NCBI RefSeq assembly: GCF_001655005.1
Contig: NZ_LXET01000010.1
Location: 117,544-181,543 of the forward strand
DNA: 64,000 nt
Source: Hafnia paralvei ATCC 29927
GTDB lineage: Bacteria > Pseudomonadota > Gammaproteobacteria > Enterobacterales > Enterobacteriaceae
Reading direction: 5' to 3'
Position 1 is the stretch's first letter; every line of letters starts with the position of its first letter. Below, one piece after another: positions 1 through 8,550 of this stretch. A program made the translations under genes and the position numbers. A model generated the notes under the pieces. It was given only the letters and a program-made list of their open reading frames with translations. It made no database searches and was not told where the DNA came from.

Positions 1-79
1 GGCAACGTTTGGTTTTGTTGCCGTCGCGCATGCGATTAAGAAGATGTTAGCGAAAGCTGAGCGTGAGGCCGCGTTATAG
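1..79 (+). CDS. tcdA: tRNA threonylcarbamoyladenosine dehydratase, C-terminal end only
   Basis: Only the last 25 codons lie in the window; the frame is open from base 2 to a TAG at 77-79. The peptide (ATFGFVAVAHAIKKM and a charged tail) resembles the C-terminus of TcdA (CsdL), which cyclises t6A37 to ct6A in tRNAs. The call leans on context: tcdA lies beside csdE and csdA in enterobacteria, and CsdA/CsdE supply sulfur-relay activity to TcdA. Its end overlaps the convergent csdE stop by a few bases. The fragment is too short to judge catalysis. Confidence 0.75.
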   Translation, partial: ATFGFVAVAHAIKKMLAKAEREAAL

Positions 80-508
80 ATAGTTTTTCGCGATACTTTT
101 GATACCCGCTGCCAGCGAATTTAAACCGCTGGCGCGTGATGAGCTCAGCTGTTCCAAAATATTAAGCTGTTGGAATAGCGTCAGCGGATCGTTGTCTATG
201 ATTTGCTGTGGCGTTTTGCCTTCAGCGCCGGTCAGTAATATAGCCAACAGGCCTTTCACAATTCGGCCATCGCTATCGCCGTAGTAGTGCATCGTCCCAT
301 CTTCAAGCAACTCTCCGCCCAACCATACCTGATTTTCACAGCCGGCCAGTTCGGTCTTTTGTTGCTTCAACTCTGGCGGCAGTGGTGGTAATTCCCGTGC
401 CAGCAGAATGATTTGGCGGTAGCGTTCTTCCCACAGCTTCAGCGCATCAAAACGTGCGATTAACATATCTGGGGTCAATATGCGGCCAAAAGAGTGTGGG
501 GCGATCAT
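74..508 (-). CDS. csdE: Cysteine desulfurase sulfur acceptor subunit CsdE
   Basis: A 144-residue SufE/CsdE-family protein that accepts persulfide sulfur from CsdA and stimulates its desulfurase activity. The acceptor cysteine is visible at about residue 57 in ELAGCENQVWLGG, the family signature, followed by the conserved DSDGRIVKGLLA segment. It is the second gene of a csdA-csdE operon: its ATG overlaps the csdA stop by four bases (ATGA), which implies translational coupling. Length is close to the E. coli protein (147 residues). Confidence 0.95.
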   Translation of the reverse strand: MIAPHSFGRILTPDMLIARFDALKLWEERYRQIILLARELPPLPPELKQQKTELAGCENQVWLGGELLEDGTMHYYGDSDGRIVKGLLAILLTGAEGKTPQQIIDNDPLTLFQQLNILEQLSSSRASGLNSLAAGIKSIAKNYL

Positions 509-1737
509 GCGAGATCCTCGTCGTTCAAGATAGATAGTGCGTAGTTTACCGCTTTTACTAATGCAGTAACGTCTTCTGGCCGATTATAAGGCGCAAACGA
601 GGCGCGCAGGGAACCCGTGATGCCTAATGCTTGAATCAATGGTTGAGCGCAGTGCTGGCCTGCACGAAGAGCGATACCTTGCTCTGCCACTAACGTGACC
701 AAATCGCTGTGATGAACTCCCTCAATATTGAAAGCGAGCAGCGCAGAATTTGGGGCGCGGTAGCTGGTAAAACCGGTTATCTGCCTAAGCTGCCGTTCAG
801 CGTCTTCTGCTAGCGCTACGCTGTAGGTTTCTGCGGCGTTTAAATCAAACTGCTGTAGCCACTCTAATACCGCTGAAAATCCGATAACTCCGGCGATATT
901 TGGCGTTCCTGCTTCGAAACGGTGTGGAATTCTTTGCTCTGTAAAGCCCTCAAATCCGGCTTTAGTTAGCATTTTTCCGCCACCTTGCCATGCGTGCATC
1001 TGCTCGAGATATACCGTTTTTCCGTACAACACGCCGACGCCCGTCGGGCCATACATTTTATGAGCAGAAAAAGCATAGAAATCAACATCGAGTTCGCTGA
1101 CGTTCAGTGGGTGATGAACCACCCCTTGAGCTCCATCGATCATCACCGGCGTACCATTCTGATGGGCGAGCTGTAACGCATAGGTAAGATCGGGGCAGCC
1201 GCCGGTAACGTTCGACATTTGCCCTAAGGCCATTAGCTTCGTGCGAGGTGAAAGCAGTGCGGGTAACAGGCTTAAGTCCGGCAAACCCTGCGCATTAACG
1301 GGAAGTTTGATGACGTTGGCATCGCACTGTTCAGCCACCATCAGCCAGGGGATCAGATTCGCGTGGTGCTCAGCTTCGCTCACCAAAATTTCGTCACCGG
1401 CACGTAGAATTGGGCGTAGGTAACTCTGCGCCACCAAATTAATCGCCTCGGTGGTACCTTTGGTCCAGACGATGTCATTGGCACTTGGCGCATGCAGTAG
1501 TTCGGCAACGTACTGACGTGCTGACTCATAGCGCTGAGTCAGTCTGAGAGCCGCTTGATGCTGGCTGCGGTGAACGGTAGCGGCACTACCAGCGTAATAG
1601 TCCTGACTCGCATTTATCAACGTCTGAGGCTTGAGAGCGGTGGCGGCGCTATCGAGATACACCGCGTGTTGCTGGCTATCGCTGGTGGCGAGAGCAGGAA
1701 AGTGGCCGCGAAAGGCTAAATAATCGAAGGATGTCAT
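505..1737 (-). CDS. csdA: Cysteine desulfurase CsdA
   Basis: A 410-residue PLP-dependent class V aminotransferase-fold enzyme that removes sulfur from L-cysteine (or selenium from selenocysteine), giving alanine and an enzyme persulfide. The PLP lysine is about residue 227 in SAHKMYGPTG, and the catalytic cysteine about residue 363 in RAGQHCAQPL. The THRS-type and DGAQG motifs of the fold are present. It is first in the csdA-csdE pair and passes sulfur to CsdE. It is slightly longer than E. coli CsdA (401) with no disruption. Confidence 0.96.
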   Translation of the reverse strand: MTSFDYLAFRGHFPALATSDSQQHAVYLDSAATALKPQTLINASQDYYAGSAATVHRSQHQAALRLTQRYESARQYVAELLHAPSANDIVWTKGTTEAINLVAQSYLRPILRAGDEILVSEAEHHANLIPWLMVAEQCDANVIKLPVNAQGLPDLSLLPALLSPRTKLMALGQMSNVTGGCPDLTYALQLAHQNGTPVMIDGAQGVVHHPLNVSELDVDFYAFSAHKMYGPTGVGVLYGKTVYLEQMHAWQGGGKMLTKAGFEGFTEQRIPHRFEAGTPNIAGVIGFSAVLEWLQQFDLNAAETYSVALAEDAERQLRQITGFTSYRAPNSALLAFNIEGVHHSDLVTLVAEQGIALRAGQHCAQPLIQALGITGSLRASFAPYNRPEDVTALVKAVNYALSILNDEDLA

Positions 1738-1927
1738 GCGGAATAATTCCTCGTTGCAGGCCGCTTTGTTATTGAGCCAGATGATGGTACAGCAAGATTA
1801 ATCTGAATAATCCGACAGTTTTCTGGCAAAGCTGAAATAGCTTGTTATGCTTTTAACTACTGGCAAATGAATGTGCCGGAGATAAAAAGAGCGTTAGTAG
1901 CGCATTTTAAACTGCAAGGAGTAAATC

Positions 1928-2149
1928 ATGAAGAAATTAGGTGCTGTTTTATCCGCCGTGATGTTTACCTTCGTACTGGCTGGGTGTTCAAGCAATTATG
2001 TCATGCACACCAACGATGGTCGCACCATTGTGAGCGATGGTAAACCTCAGGTGGATAACGAAACCGGAATGATTAGCTACAAAGATGCTAACGGCAATCA
2101 GCAGCAAATTAACCGTAACGACGTAAAAGAAATGACTGAGAGTAACTAA
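1928..2149 (+). CDS. ygdI: YgdI/YgdR family small lipoprotein
   Basis: A 73-residue protein with a lipoprotein signal peptide: a basic start, a hydrophobic core and the lipobox LAGC with the lipidated cysteine at residue 20. The mature part is a DUF903 domain (YVMHTNDGRTIVSDGKP; DANGNQQQINRNDVKEM), a small SH3-like beta fold of unknown role. An AAGGAG Shine-Dalgarno lies just upstream of the ATG. It sits between csdA and gcvB/gcvA, the same neighbourhood as E. coli ygdI. It is probably membrane-anchored in the periplasm. Confidence 0.9.
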   Translation: MKKLGAVLSAVMFTFVLAGCSSNYVMHTNDGRTIVSDGKPQVDNETGMISYKDANGNQQQINRNDVKEMTESN

Positions 2150-2180
2150 TTAAATTTATCTAAATCAACGTCGTAGCAAG

Positions 2181-2209
2181 AAAAAACGCTGGCCTTGGCT
2201 GGCGTTTTT
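2181..2209 (+). terminator. Rho-independent terminator after ygdI
   Basis: An interrupted GC stem (CGC-GCC paired with GGC-GCG) is followed by TTTTTG about 30 bases after the ygdI stop. It also separates ygdI from the convergent 3' end of gcvB. Confidence 0.75.
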
Positions 2210-2212
2210 GCT

Positions 2213-2410
2213 AAAAAAAAGCACCGCAATTTGCGGTGCTACTAATCACTATGGACAGACAGGGTAAATGTACAGGAAGTGAAAAAAAGAGTAGCAGAGC
2301 TACTATGTCTGAAATCGTCAGACAACTTGCAAACACAACATCACAACCACAAAGCCAAAAGCATTCAGGAACTCAATCCACAAACACTTTTTCGTTCCGG
2401 CTCGGGAAGT
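2213..2410 (-). ncRNA. gcvB: GcvB small regulatory RNA
   Basis: Read on the minus strand from 2410, this matches E. coli GcvB from memory over its whole length: 5' ACTTCC-GAGCCGGAACGAAAA, the G/T-rich R1 region around 2325-2352 (GGTTGTGATGTTGTGTTTGC), a TAGCTCTGCTA hairpin, the CACTTCCTGTACATTTACCC block, and a terminator (GCACCGCAAATTGCGGTGC plus eight U). Length is about 198 nt against about 205 in E. coli. GcvB is an Hfq-dependent repressor of many amino-acid and peptide transport mRNAs. It diverges from gcvA, whose product activates it in E. coli. Confidence 0.95.
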
Positions 2411-2416
2411 GGCGCC

Positions 2417-2460
2417 ACTATAGGTATTTGCTGGCCTATCCTCAACGGACAATTTATAAT
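2417..2460. promoter_or_regulatory. Divergent gcvB/gcvA promoter region
   Basis: For gcvB (minus strand) a -10 TATAGT (2417-2422 on +) and a -35 TTGAGG (2440-2445) are separated by exactly 17 bases, with the predicted start at 2410. For gcvA (plus strand) a perfect -10 TATAAT lies at 2455-2460 with no strong -35. The two promoters overlap back to back, consistent with GcvA binding here both to autoregulate and to activate gcvB as in E. coli. The GcvA sites themselves were not identified. Confidence 0.75.
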
Positions 2461-2534
2461 GGCTCGGATAAAAAAAACTAATGGGTAAATAAACGGTTAA
2501 TTATCTGCAACCGTTTGATAAAAAGTGGCCAGCC

Positions 2535-3452
2535 ATGTCTAAACGATTACCACCACTAAACTCACTGCGCGTGTTTGATGCGGCAGCCCGACATCTCAGC
2601 TTTACCAAGGCTGCAGAGGAGCTGTTTGTTACTCAGGCGGCGGTCAGTCATCAGATAAAATCATTGGAAGATTTCCTTGGGCTGAAGCTATTTCGCCGGC
2701 GTAATCGTTCGTTACTGCTAACGGAAGAGGGCCAAAGTTATTACCTCGATATCAAAGAAATTTTCTCATCTCTTAACGAAGCCACGCGCAAACTACAGGC
2801 ACGCAGTGCAAAAGGCGCATTGACAGTCAGCTTGCCGCCAAGCTTCGCTATTCAGTGGCTTGTGCCACGCCTTTCAGGTTTTAATACGGCGTATCCTGGT
2901 ATCGACGTGCGTATTCAAGCTGTAGATCGTGAAGAAGGTAAATTGGCTGACGACGTCGATGTCGCGATTTTTTATGGACGCGGGCATTGGCCAGGGCTGC
3001 GCGTAGAGCGTCTCTATGCTGAATATTTGCTCCCAGTTTGTTCACCACAGTTATTATTGAGCGAACATCCGCTAAAAGATCCGGCCGATATGGCTTATCA
3101 TACACTTCTGCATGATACGTCACGTCGAGACTGGTTGGCTTACACCCGTCAATTAGGGTTACAGCATATTAATGTTCAGCAAGGCCCGATCTTTAGCCAC
3201 AGTGCTATGGTCGTTCAGGCTGCGGTGCATGGCCAAGGTATTGCGTTGGTCAATAACGTGATGGCACAGACTGAAATTGAGGCAGGCCGGTTGGTTTGTC
3301 CATTTAACGATGTATTAATTAGCAAAAATTCGTTCTATTTGGTTTGTCAGGATAGTCAGGCGGAGCTCGGCAAAATTGCGGCCTTCCGTCAATGGATCCT
3401 TGCTCGTGCTGCCAGCGAGCAGGAAAAATTCCGTTTTCGTTATGAATCTTAG
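2535..3452 (+). CDS. gcvA: Glycine cleavage system transcriptional regulator GcvA
   Basis: A 305-residue LysR-family regulator. The N-terminal winged helix-turn-helix is visible at about residues 17-65 (LSFTKAAEELFVTQAAVSHQ), followed by an effector-binding domain. GcvA activates the gcv glycine-cleavage operon with glycine and represses it with GcvR in its absence; it also activates gcvB. The divergent arrangement with gcvB is conserved here. Start at ATG 2535, matching the usual MSKRLPPLNSLRVFD start. No disruption. Confidence 0.96.
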   Translation: MSKRLPPLNSLRVFDAAARHLSFTKAAEELFVTQAAVSHQIKSLEDFLGLKLFRRRNRSLLLTEEGQSYYLDIKEIFSSLNEATRKLQARSAKGALTVSLPPSFAIQWLVPRLSGFNTAYPGIDVRIQAVDREEGKLADDVDVAIFYGRGHWPGLRVERLYAEYLLPVCSPQLLLSEHPLKDPADMAYHTLLHDTSRRDWLAYTRQLGLQHINVQQGPIFSHSAMVVQAAVHGQGIALVNNVMAQTEIEAGRLVCPFNDVLISKNSFYLVCQDSQAELGKIAAFRQWILARAASEQEKFRFRYES

Positions 3453-3509
3453 TTATTTTTTGCAGGCAGTTAAAAGCAGCGTACAGCGGCTTAATGTAAG
3501 GTAATCGGG

Positions 3510-3905
3510 ATGAGTAGTCGTTCAATGATGATTTTTGCCGCGATTAGCGGTTTTGTTTTTGTCGCACTTGGGGCATTTGGCGCTCATGTATTGAGCCGCA
3601 CCTTAGGCGTGGCGGAAATGGATTGGCTGCATACAGGATTGCAGTATCAGGGGATTCACACGTTGGCAATTCTTGGGTTGGCAGCCTTAATGCAGCGTCG
3701 TAAGAACCTATGGTTTTATTGGAGCAGCGCTTTATTAGCATTGGGCACTGTGTTGTTTTGTGGAAGTCTTTATTGTCTTGCGCTGTCGCATCTTAAATTG
3801 TGGGTGTATATCACGCCTATCGGCGGCGTTTGCTTTTTAGTCGGTTGGGCCTTGATGCTTGTTGGGGCTCTACGCATGAGGAAAAGGGCGGAACGCCATG
3901 AATAA
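3510..3905 (+). CDS. ygdD: DUF423 family inner-membrane protein YgdD
   Basis: A 131-residue hydrophobic protein with about four transmembrane segments, beginning MSSRSMMIFAAISGF, with a conserved ALGAFGAHVL motif near residue 25 and a short basic C-terminal tail. It is the DUF423/YgdD family; biochemical function is unknown. Its last eight bases overlap the start of rlmM, so the two are probably co-transcribed and translationally coupled, as in E. coli. Confidence 0.93.
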   Translation: MSSRSMMIFAAISGFVFVALGAFGAHVLSRTLGVAEMDWLHTGLQYQGIHTLAILGLAALMQRRKNLWFYWSSALLALGTVLFCGSLYCLALSHLKLWVYITPIGGVCFLVGWALMLVGALRMRKRAERHE

Positions 3906-5043
3906 ATTAGCTTTATATTGCCGCCCAGGATTCGAAAAAGAATGTGCAGCAGAAATTACCGAGAAGGCTGCAGCTCTGGAAGTTTTTGGTTTTCCAAGAG
4001 TTAAAGAGAATAGTGGTTACGTAACTTTTGAATGCTATCAGCACGAAGATGCCGATAAGCTTGCTAAGAATCTGCCTTTTCGCGAGCTGATTTTTGCTCG
4101 CCAGATGATTGTAGTGGGCGAACTGCTGAAAGATCTGCCAACCGATGACCGCGTGTCGCCGATTGTTGGCATGCTGATGAATGTGGTTGAAGGTGCGGGC
4201 GAACTGCGCGTAGAAGTGCCTGATACCAACGAAAGTAAAGAGCTGATGAAGTTCTGCCGTAAGTTTACGGTTCCGCTGCGTGCTGCGCTGCGTGAGCAAA
4301 AGATCTTATTGAAGAATGAAAACGCGCATCGCCCTGTGGTACATGTGTTCTTTATTGCGCCAGGCTGTTGCTATGTGGGGTATTCCTACAGTAACAACAA
4401 TTCGCCGTTCTATATGGGAATTCCTCGTTTGAAATTCCCCTCTGATGCGCCGAGCCGTTCTACGCTTAAGCTGGAAGAAGCGCTGCACGTATTTATTCCA
4501 CACGATGAGTGGGATGAGCGGCTAGCTGGAGGCATGAAAGCCGTCGATTTGGGCGCCTGTCCAGGGGGCTGGACCTATCAGCTAGTGAAGCGCAGCATGT
4601 GGGTGCATTCTGTGGACAACGGCCCAATGGCACCTAGCTTGATGGATACCGGTCAAGTGACACATCATAAAGCCGATGGTTTTAAATTCGAACCACCGCA
4701 CACTAATGGCGTTGATTGGCTGGTCTGTGACATGGTTGAGAAACCCGCGAAGGTTTCTAACTTAATGGCGCACTGGCTGGTTAATGGTTGGTGCCGTGAG
4801 GCGATCTTCAATCTTAAATTGCCTATGAAGAAGCGTTATGAAGAAGTGAGCCAAAATCTGGCGATACTTGCGCAAACGCTAAAAGATAATGGCATTAATG
4901 CGCAAATTGCAGCGAAGCAGCTCTATCATGATCGCGAAGAAATTACGGTACACGTGCGCCGAATTTGGGGCGCCATTCCTGGTCGTCGGGATGAGCGTGA
5001 ACTTAATCGTCGTATGCAGCTTAAGAATAGCCATAACGGTTAA
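3898..5043 (+). CDS. rlmM: 23S rRNA 2'-O-ribose C2498 methyltransferase RlmM
   Basis: A 381-residue SAM-dependent methyltransferase that methylates the ribose of C2498 in 23S rRNA. An N-terminal THUMP-like region precedes a Rossmann-fold domain whose SAM-binding motif DLGACPGGWTYQL is at about residue 216, with CDMVEKP further on. The C-terminal part (FNLKLPMKKRYEEV; HDREEITVHVRR) holds the conserved catalytic lysine region. It is some 15 residues longer than the E. coli enzyme (366). It overlaps ygdD by eight bases and is followed by a strong terminator. Confidence 0.95.
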   Translation: MNKLALYCRPGFEKECAAEITEKAAALEVFGFPRVKENSGYVTFECYQHEDADKLAKNLPFRELIFARQMIVVGELLKDLPTDDRVSPIVGMLMNVVEGAGELRVEVPDTNESKELMKFCRKFTVPLRAALREQKILLKNENAHRPVVHVFFIAPGCCYVGYSYSNNNSPFYMGIPRLKFPSDAPSRSTLKLEEALHVFIPHDEWDERLAGGMKAVDLGACPGGWTYQLVKRSMWVHSVDNGPMAPSLMDTGQVTHHKADGFKFEPPHTNGVDWLVCDMVEKPAKVSNLMAHWLVNGWCREAIFNLKLPMKKRYEEVSQNLAILAQTLKDNGINAQIAAKQLYHDREEITVHVRRIWGAIPGRRDERELNRRMQLKNSHNG

Positions 5044-5074
5044 GTGATATATCCAGCATTTCTTTGATACACGA

Positions 5075-5097
5075 AAGGAGCCGAAAGGCTCCTTTTT
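5075..5097 (+). terminator. Rho-independent terminator after rlmM
   Basis: A perfect stem AAGGAGCC / GGCTCCTT with a GAAA tetraloop is followed by a T run, 31 bases after the rlmM stop. It may work in both directions, since xni converges from the other side and its A-tract is short. Confidence 0.85.
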
Positions 5098-5140
5098 GCT
5101 CGGTGAGCTGAAAACTACTGCTTTATGTGCAGGTGATAAC

Positions 5141-5893
5141 TTAAGGTAATCTCAGTTGCTGCAAATTGCCGCTGATGGTGAGGTTAGTTTGCAACGTGGC
5201 CACTTTCTTGCAAAGTTCGGCTTGTTCGCGATGTTCTTCCAGCTTTTTTCGCCATTTACTTGGCACGTTTTCAATCTGTTCAAAAATCGCAGAGAGTGAA
5301 CCAAACTCATTAAGTAGCGTAGCCGCTGCTTTAGGGCCTATACCGGGTATTCCTGATATCTTGCTGCTGCTGATCCCTGCTAGCCCCCAATAGTCTGTAA
5401 GCTGCTCGGGCTCCACGCCAAACTCTTTTTTTACGAAAGGTAAATCGAGCCAGCGTTTTTGAAAATAGTCGCGGATTTGAATCGTAGGCGCTAATAATTG
5501 GCAATAACCTTTATCCGTCGAAACAATAGTGACCTGATGCCCTGTTAACGCGATTTTATGAGCCAAAGTCGCTGCGAGATCGTCAGCTTCGTTACCAGCC
5601 GAGTGCCAACTCTGCACGCCAAGTTTAGCGAAGGCCTCACGGATGGCTGGCATTTCCGTTGCGAGGTTTTCAGGCATAGCACTGCGGCCCGCTTTGTAAT
5701 CGGGTAATGCCTGATGACGCCAACTGTTATCCCGATCGTCCTCATCGAAAACCGCTACGGCATGTGTTGGTTGGCTATGAGCCAATAGCTGCTGTAACGC
5801 GTGCTGGCAGGCAACAACGCAGGGGGAGCCTTGAACGGCATGAATGCGGCGAATGAGATTTAAGGCATCAACGATCAGAAGGTGTATTTGCAT
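5141..5893 (-). CDS. xni: Flap endonuclease Xni (exonuclease IX)
   Basis: A 250-residue protein of the 5'-3' exonuclease/flap endonuclease family related to the 5' nuclease domain of DNA polymerase I. Visible features are the N-terminal LLIVDALNLIRRIHA, the acidic cluster AVFDEDDRDNSWRH, GNEADDLAATLA, VSTDKGYCQLL, and the helix-hairpin-helix segment GISSSKISGIPGIGPKAA. As in E. coli Xni the family's full acidic metal set appears reduced. It converges with rlmM and lies upstream of nothing obvious except ppnN on the same strand, 61 bases away. Confidence 0.94.
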   Translation of the reverse strand: MQIHLLIVDALNLIRRIHAVQGSPCVVACQHALQQLLAHSQPTHAVAVFDEDDRDNSWRHQALPDYKAGRSAMPENLATEMPAIREAFAKLGVQSWHSAGNEADDLAATLAHKIALTGHQVTIVSTDKGYCQLLAPTIQIRDYFQKRWLDLPFVKKEFGVEPEQLTDYWGLAGISSSKISGIPGIGPKAAATLLNEFGSLSAIFEQIENVPSKWRKKLEEHREQAELCKKVATLQTNLTISGNLQQLRLP

Positions 5894-5954
5894 GGTAATT
5901 ACTGATGAACAGAGAAAATGGGCGGCATTCCACCGCCCAGAGTGTTAATGATGA

Positions 5955-7325
5955 TTATTTGATAATCTCATAACAAGGTACATAGGCGGTTCCCGGCAGT
6001 TTCATACGATGCTGCGCGACAAAGCCTTGTAGCAGATGATCCATGTGCTGCATCATCTTAGCGTCACCGTGGATTTTAAACGGGCCATGTTTTTCAATTT
6101 CGGCGATGCCTATTTCTTTCACATTACCCGCCACAATCCCTGAGAATGCTCGACGTAACGATGCGGCTAGCTGCTCTGGAGGTTGATCTGGATACAGATT
6201 GAGATCGGCCATATTCGCGTGCGTTGGCTCAAACGGTAGCTGTAAGTCTGGAGCAATCTTTATCGACCAGTTGAAGCTGTAGAAGTCTCCGGTTTGACGA
6301 CGATTCTCCTTCACCTTCGGCATCGCACGTTTCATCTGGCGGGCGACTTCAGCCGGATCGTCGATGATAATGGTGTAATGCTTACGCGCAGTTTCGCCTA
6401 GCGTGCTCATGATGAATTCATCCAGTACGCGGAAGTAATCTTCGCTCTCTTTTGGGCCGGTCAGGATCAGCGGCAATACCTGATCTTTGTTCTCCGGATT
6501 CATCAAAATGCCGAGCAGATAGAGTAATTCTTCCGCAGTACCTACGCCGCCAGGGAAGATGATGATCCCATGACCAAAGCGAACAAAGGCTTCTAGACGT
6601 TTTTCGATATCTGGCATGATCACCAGTTCATTCACCAAAGGATTTGGTGGCTCAGCCGCGATGATGGATGGCTCTGTCATACCGATAAAGCGACTATCTC
6701 TGTAGCGTTGCTGCGCGTGACCCACGGCGGCACCTTTCATTGGCGCTTCCATGGCGCCTGGCCCACAGCCTGTACAGATGTTTAATTCACGCAGTCCCAG
6801 TTGATTGCCGACTTTACGAGCATAGAGATACTCGATTTCGTTAATCGAGTGTCCGCCCCAGCACACAATCATATTGGGTTCTTCACCCACATGAAGCGCT
6901 CGGGCGTTGCGCAAGATAGAGAACACCATGTTCGTAATATGAACTGGATTTTTACTATCGAGATGTGGGTAGCGGCCATTACTGCTCATCTGTCCGTTAA
7001 CGAACAAAATATCTCGCAGGACGGCAAACAGATTGGCCTGTAGAGAGCGGATGATTTGTCCATCAACAAAAGCATCTTCAGGTGGATTGACCAGCTCCAA
7101 TTTTACGCCACGTTCGCGTTGTAATACGTTGATATCAAAACTTTCAAATCGCGATAGAAGCTCGGTGCTGTTATCGGTTTGTGCGCCAGAGTTAAGAACG
7201 GCGAGGGAGCAGTTGCGGAATAGACGGTATAAATCGCTGCTTGCTGTACGCTTTAGCATGTCAACTTCAAGCTGCGACAACAAATCCATAGACCCAAGTG
7301 GGCTGATATGTGTAATCAAAGTCAC
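5955..7325 (-). CDS. ppnN: Pyrimidine/purine nucleotide 5'-monophosphate nucleosidase PpnN
   Basis: A 456-residue LOG-like nucleosidase (formerly YgdH) that splits nucleoside monophosphates into base and ribose 5-phosphate; the E. coli enzyme binds (p)ppGpp. The central Rossmann-like domain carries CWGGHSINEIEY, CTGCGPGAMEAPMKGAA and the signature PGGVGTAEELLYLLG, with flanking N- and C-terminal family domains. Length is near the E. coli protein (454). No disruption. Confidence 0.95.
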   Translation of the reverse strand: MTLITHISPLGSMDLLSQLEVDMLKRTASSDLYRLFRNCSLAVLNSGAQTDNSTELLSRFESFDINVLQRERGVKLELVNPPEDAFVDGQIIRSLQANLFAVLRDILFVNGQMSSNGRYPHLDSKNPVHITNMVFSILRNARALHVGEEPNMIVCWGGHSINEIEYLYARKVGNQLGLRELNICTGCGPGAMEAPMKGAAVGHAQQRYRDSRFIGMTEPSIIAAEPPNPLVNELVIMPDIEKRLEAFVRFGHGIIIFPGGVGTAEELLYLLGILMNPENKDQVLPLILTGPKESEDYFRVLDEFIMSTLGETARKHYTIIIDDPAEVARQMKRAMPKVKENRRQTGDFYSFNWSIKIAPDLQLPFEPTHANMADLNLYPDQPPEQLAASLRRAFSGIVAGNVKEIGIAEIEKHGPFKIHGDAKMMQHMDHLLQGFVAQHRMKLPGTAYVPCYEIIK

Positions 7326-7632
7326 TCCTATACATCTACCGATGCGGTTACCGCGTTTGTATCAGGATTAGCATGTCTGTTCAGTGGCGAGGCCGTTGAT
7401 TTCCGTTGTTCCTGACACGTTTTGCAATGGAATTAATGAGCTACTTTACCTTTTACATTATTCTTCAAAGCTGGCGTAAAACTAGCGTATCAACCAAGCA
7501 GGTATCTTGATTCATCAGTAGTTTATTGTGGTACAACGCGTTTTACGCCCCTCAATCACCTTACCGTTGTCTTTTGGATTTTGCCAATACTCTTACGTAA
7601 GAGTCGGTAAGCTTCTGCGATTTTTGCGAAGC
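7326..7632. other. Intergenic region queF-ppnN with a 16-bp palindrome
   Basis: This 307-base gap must hold the ppnN promoter and the 3' end of the queF transcript. No gene is seen. The notable item is a perfect palindrome ACTCTTACGTAAGAGT at 7589-7604, nested inside outer arms CTTACCG (7560-7566) and CGGTAAG (7605-7611). It lacks a convincing U tract, so it is either a weak terminator for queF or a protein-binding site. Confidence 0.5.
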
Positions 7633-8478
7633 TTATTGGCGAACCAGTCGGCTTTTTGGTGCAACGAACGGAGTATTTGTGCGCCAAGGGTTGATATCTA
7701 GGCCACCGCGACGGGTATAGCGAGCATATACGCTGAGCGTTTCTGGCTGACAGAAGCGCTGAATATCACAGAAAATGCGTTCAACACACTGTTCATGAAA
7801 TTCGTTGTGATGACGAAATGACACCAAATAGCGTAGTAATGCTTCGCGATCGATTTTTGGACCACGATACTGAATCATCACGGAGCCCCAATCAGGCTGA
7901 TGAGTAATAAGGCAGTTGGATTTTAACAGGTGGCTCACCAATGTTTCTTCAACGATAGCCTGCTTGTTGGCGGCGTTTTTAAGGAGTTCAGCGTTAAATT
8001 CGTAGTGGGTGATTTCAATATCTTGATGATCAATACATTCGCCGTCAAATGATGCGATGGCTTGGCCTTCGACGCTATCAAGCGACATTAACTGTACGCT
8101 AACGTTGCCCTGTGCACAGTGTGCCAGATCGCGCTGTAACGTGGTTTGTACTTCATTCCAGTCTGCAAAGCGCGTCTGGTTGAAGCTGTTGAGGTAAAGC
8201 TTAAAGCTTTTTGATTCAATCAGATTGTGGCTGAAGGCATCCAGTTCAACATCGGCAATGGCCACCTGAGGCAAGCCTTTGGCATTGAGCCATGACAGCT
8301 CATACAGCGTCCAAATATCGCCACCACGGAAAGGCAGAGTTTCTGGATAAAGTCCTAATGGCTCGCGGTTCATGCTGCGAGGAACCGGCTGGAGCAGGGT
8401 TGCGTCGTATTGATCGCGGTATTCGGTTTCTTTGCCAAGGGTTAAGCCGGAGAGCGCCTTGTGATCTTGGTATGACAT
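7633..8478 (-). CDS. queF: NADPH-dependent 7-cyano-7-deazaguanine reductase QueF
   Basis: A 281-residue enzyme reducing preQ0 to preQ1 in queuosine biosynthesis. The start was set at the ATG giving MSYQDHKALSGLTLGKETEY, which matches the E. coli N-terminus; a longer frame begins 33 bases upstream. The catalytic cysteine lies in LLKSNCLITHQPDWGS and the C-terminal half holds the T-fold motif FHEQCVERIFCDI. It is divergent from syd, as in E. coli. Confidence 0.95.
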   Translation of the reverse strand: MSYQDHKALSGLTLGKETEYRDQYDATLLQPVPRSMNREPLGLYPETLPFRGGDIWTLYELSWLNAKGLPQVAIADVELDAFSHNLIESKSFKLYLNSFNQTRFADWNEVQTTLQRDLAHCAQGNVSVQLMSLDSVEGQAIASFDGECIDHQDIEITHYEFNAELLKNAANKQAIVEETLVSHLLKSNCLITHQPDWGSVMIQYRGPKIDREALLRYLVSFRHHNEFHEQCVERIFCDIQRFCQPETLSVYARYTRRGGLDINPWRTNTPFVAPKSRLVRQ

Positions 8479-8550
8479 TATGTGGCCTATGTTTGAATAA
8501 GAACGGTACAATCAGCAGATACTTTATAGTTTACCTTAGTGAGAGAAAAC

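Noticed and set aside
2236..2488. Two overlapping plus-strand open frames of 69 and 81 codons before gcvA
   Set aside because: They lie antisense to the GcvB RNA and run into the gcvA promoter; composition is not gene-like and there is no ribosome site.
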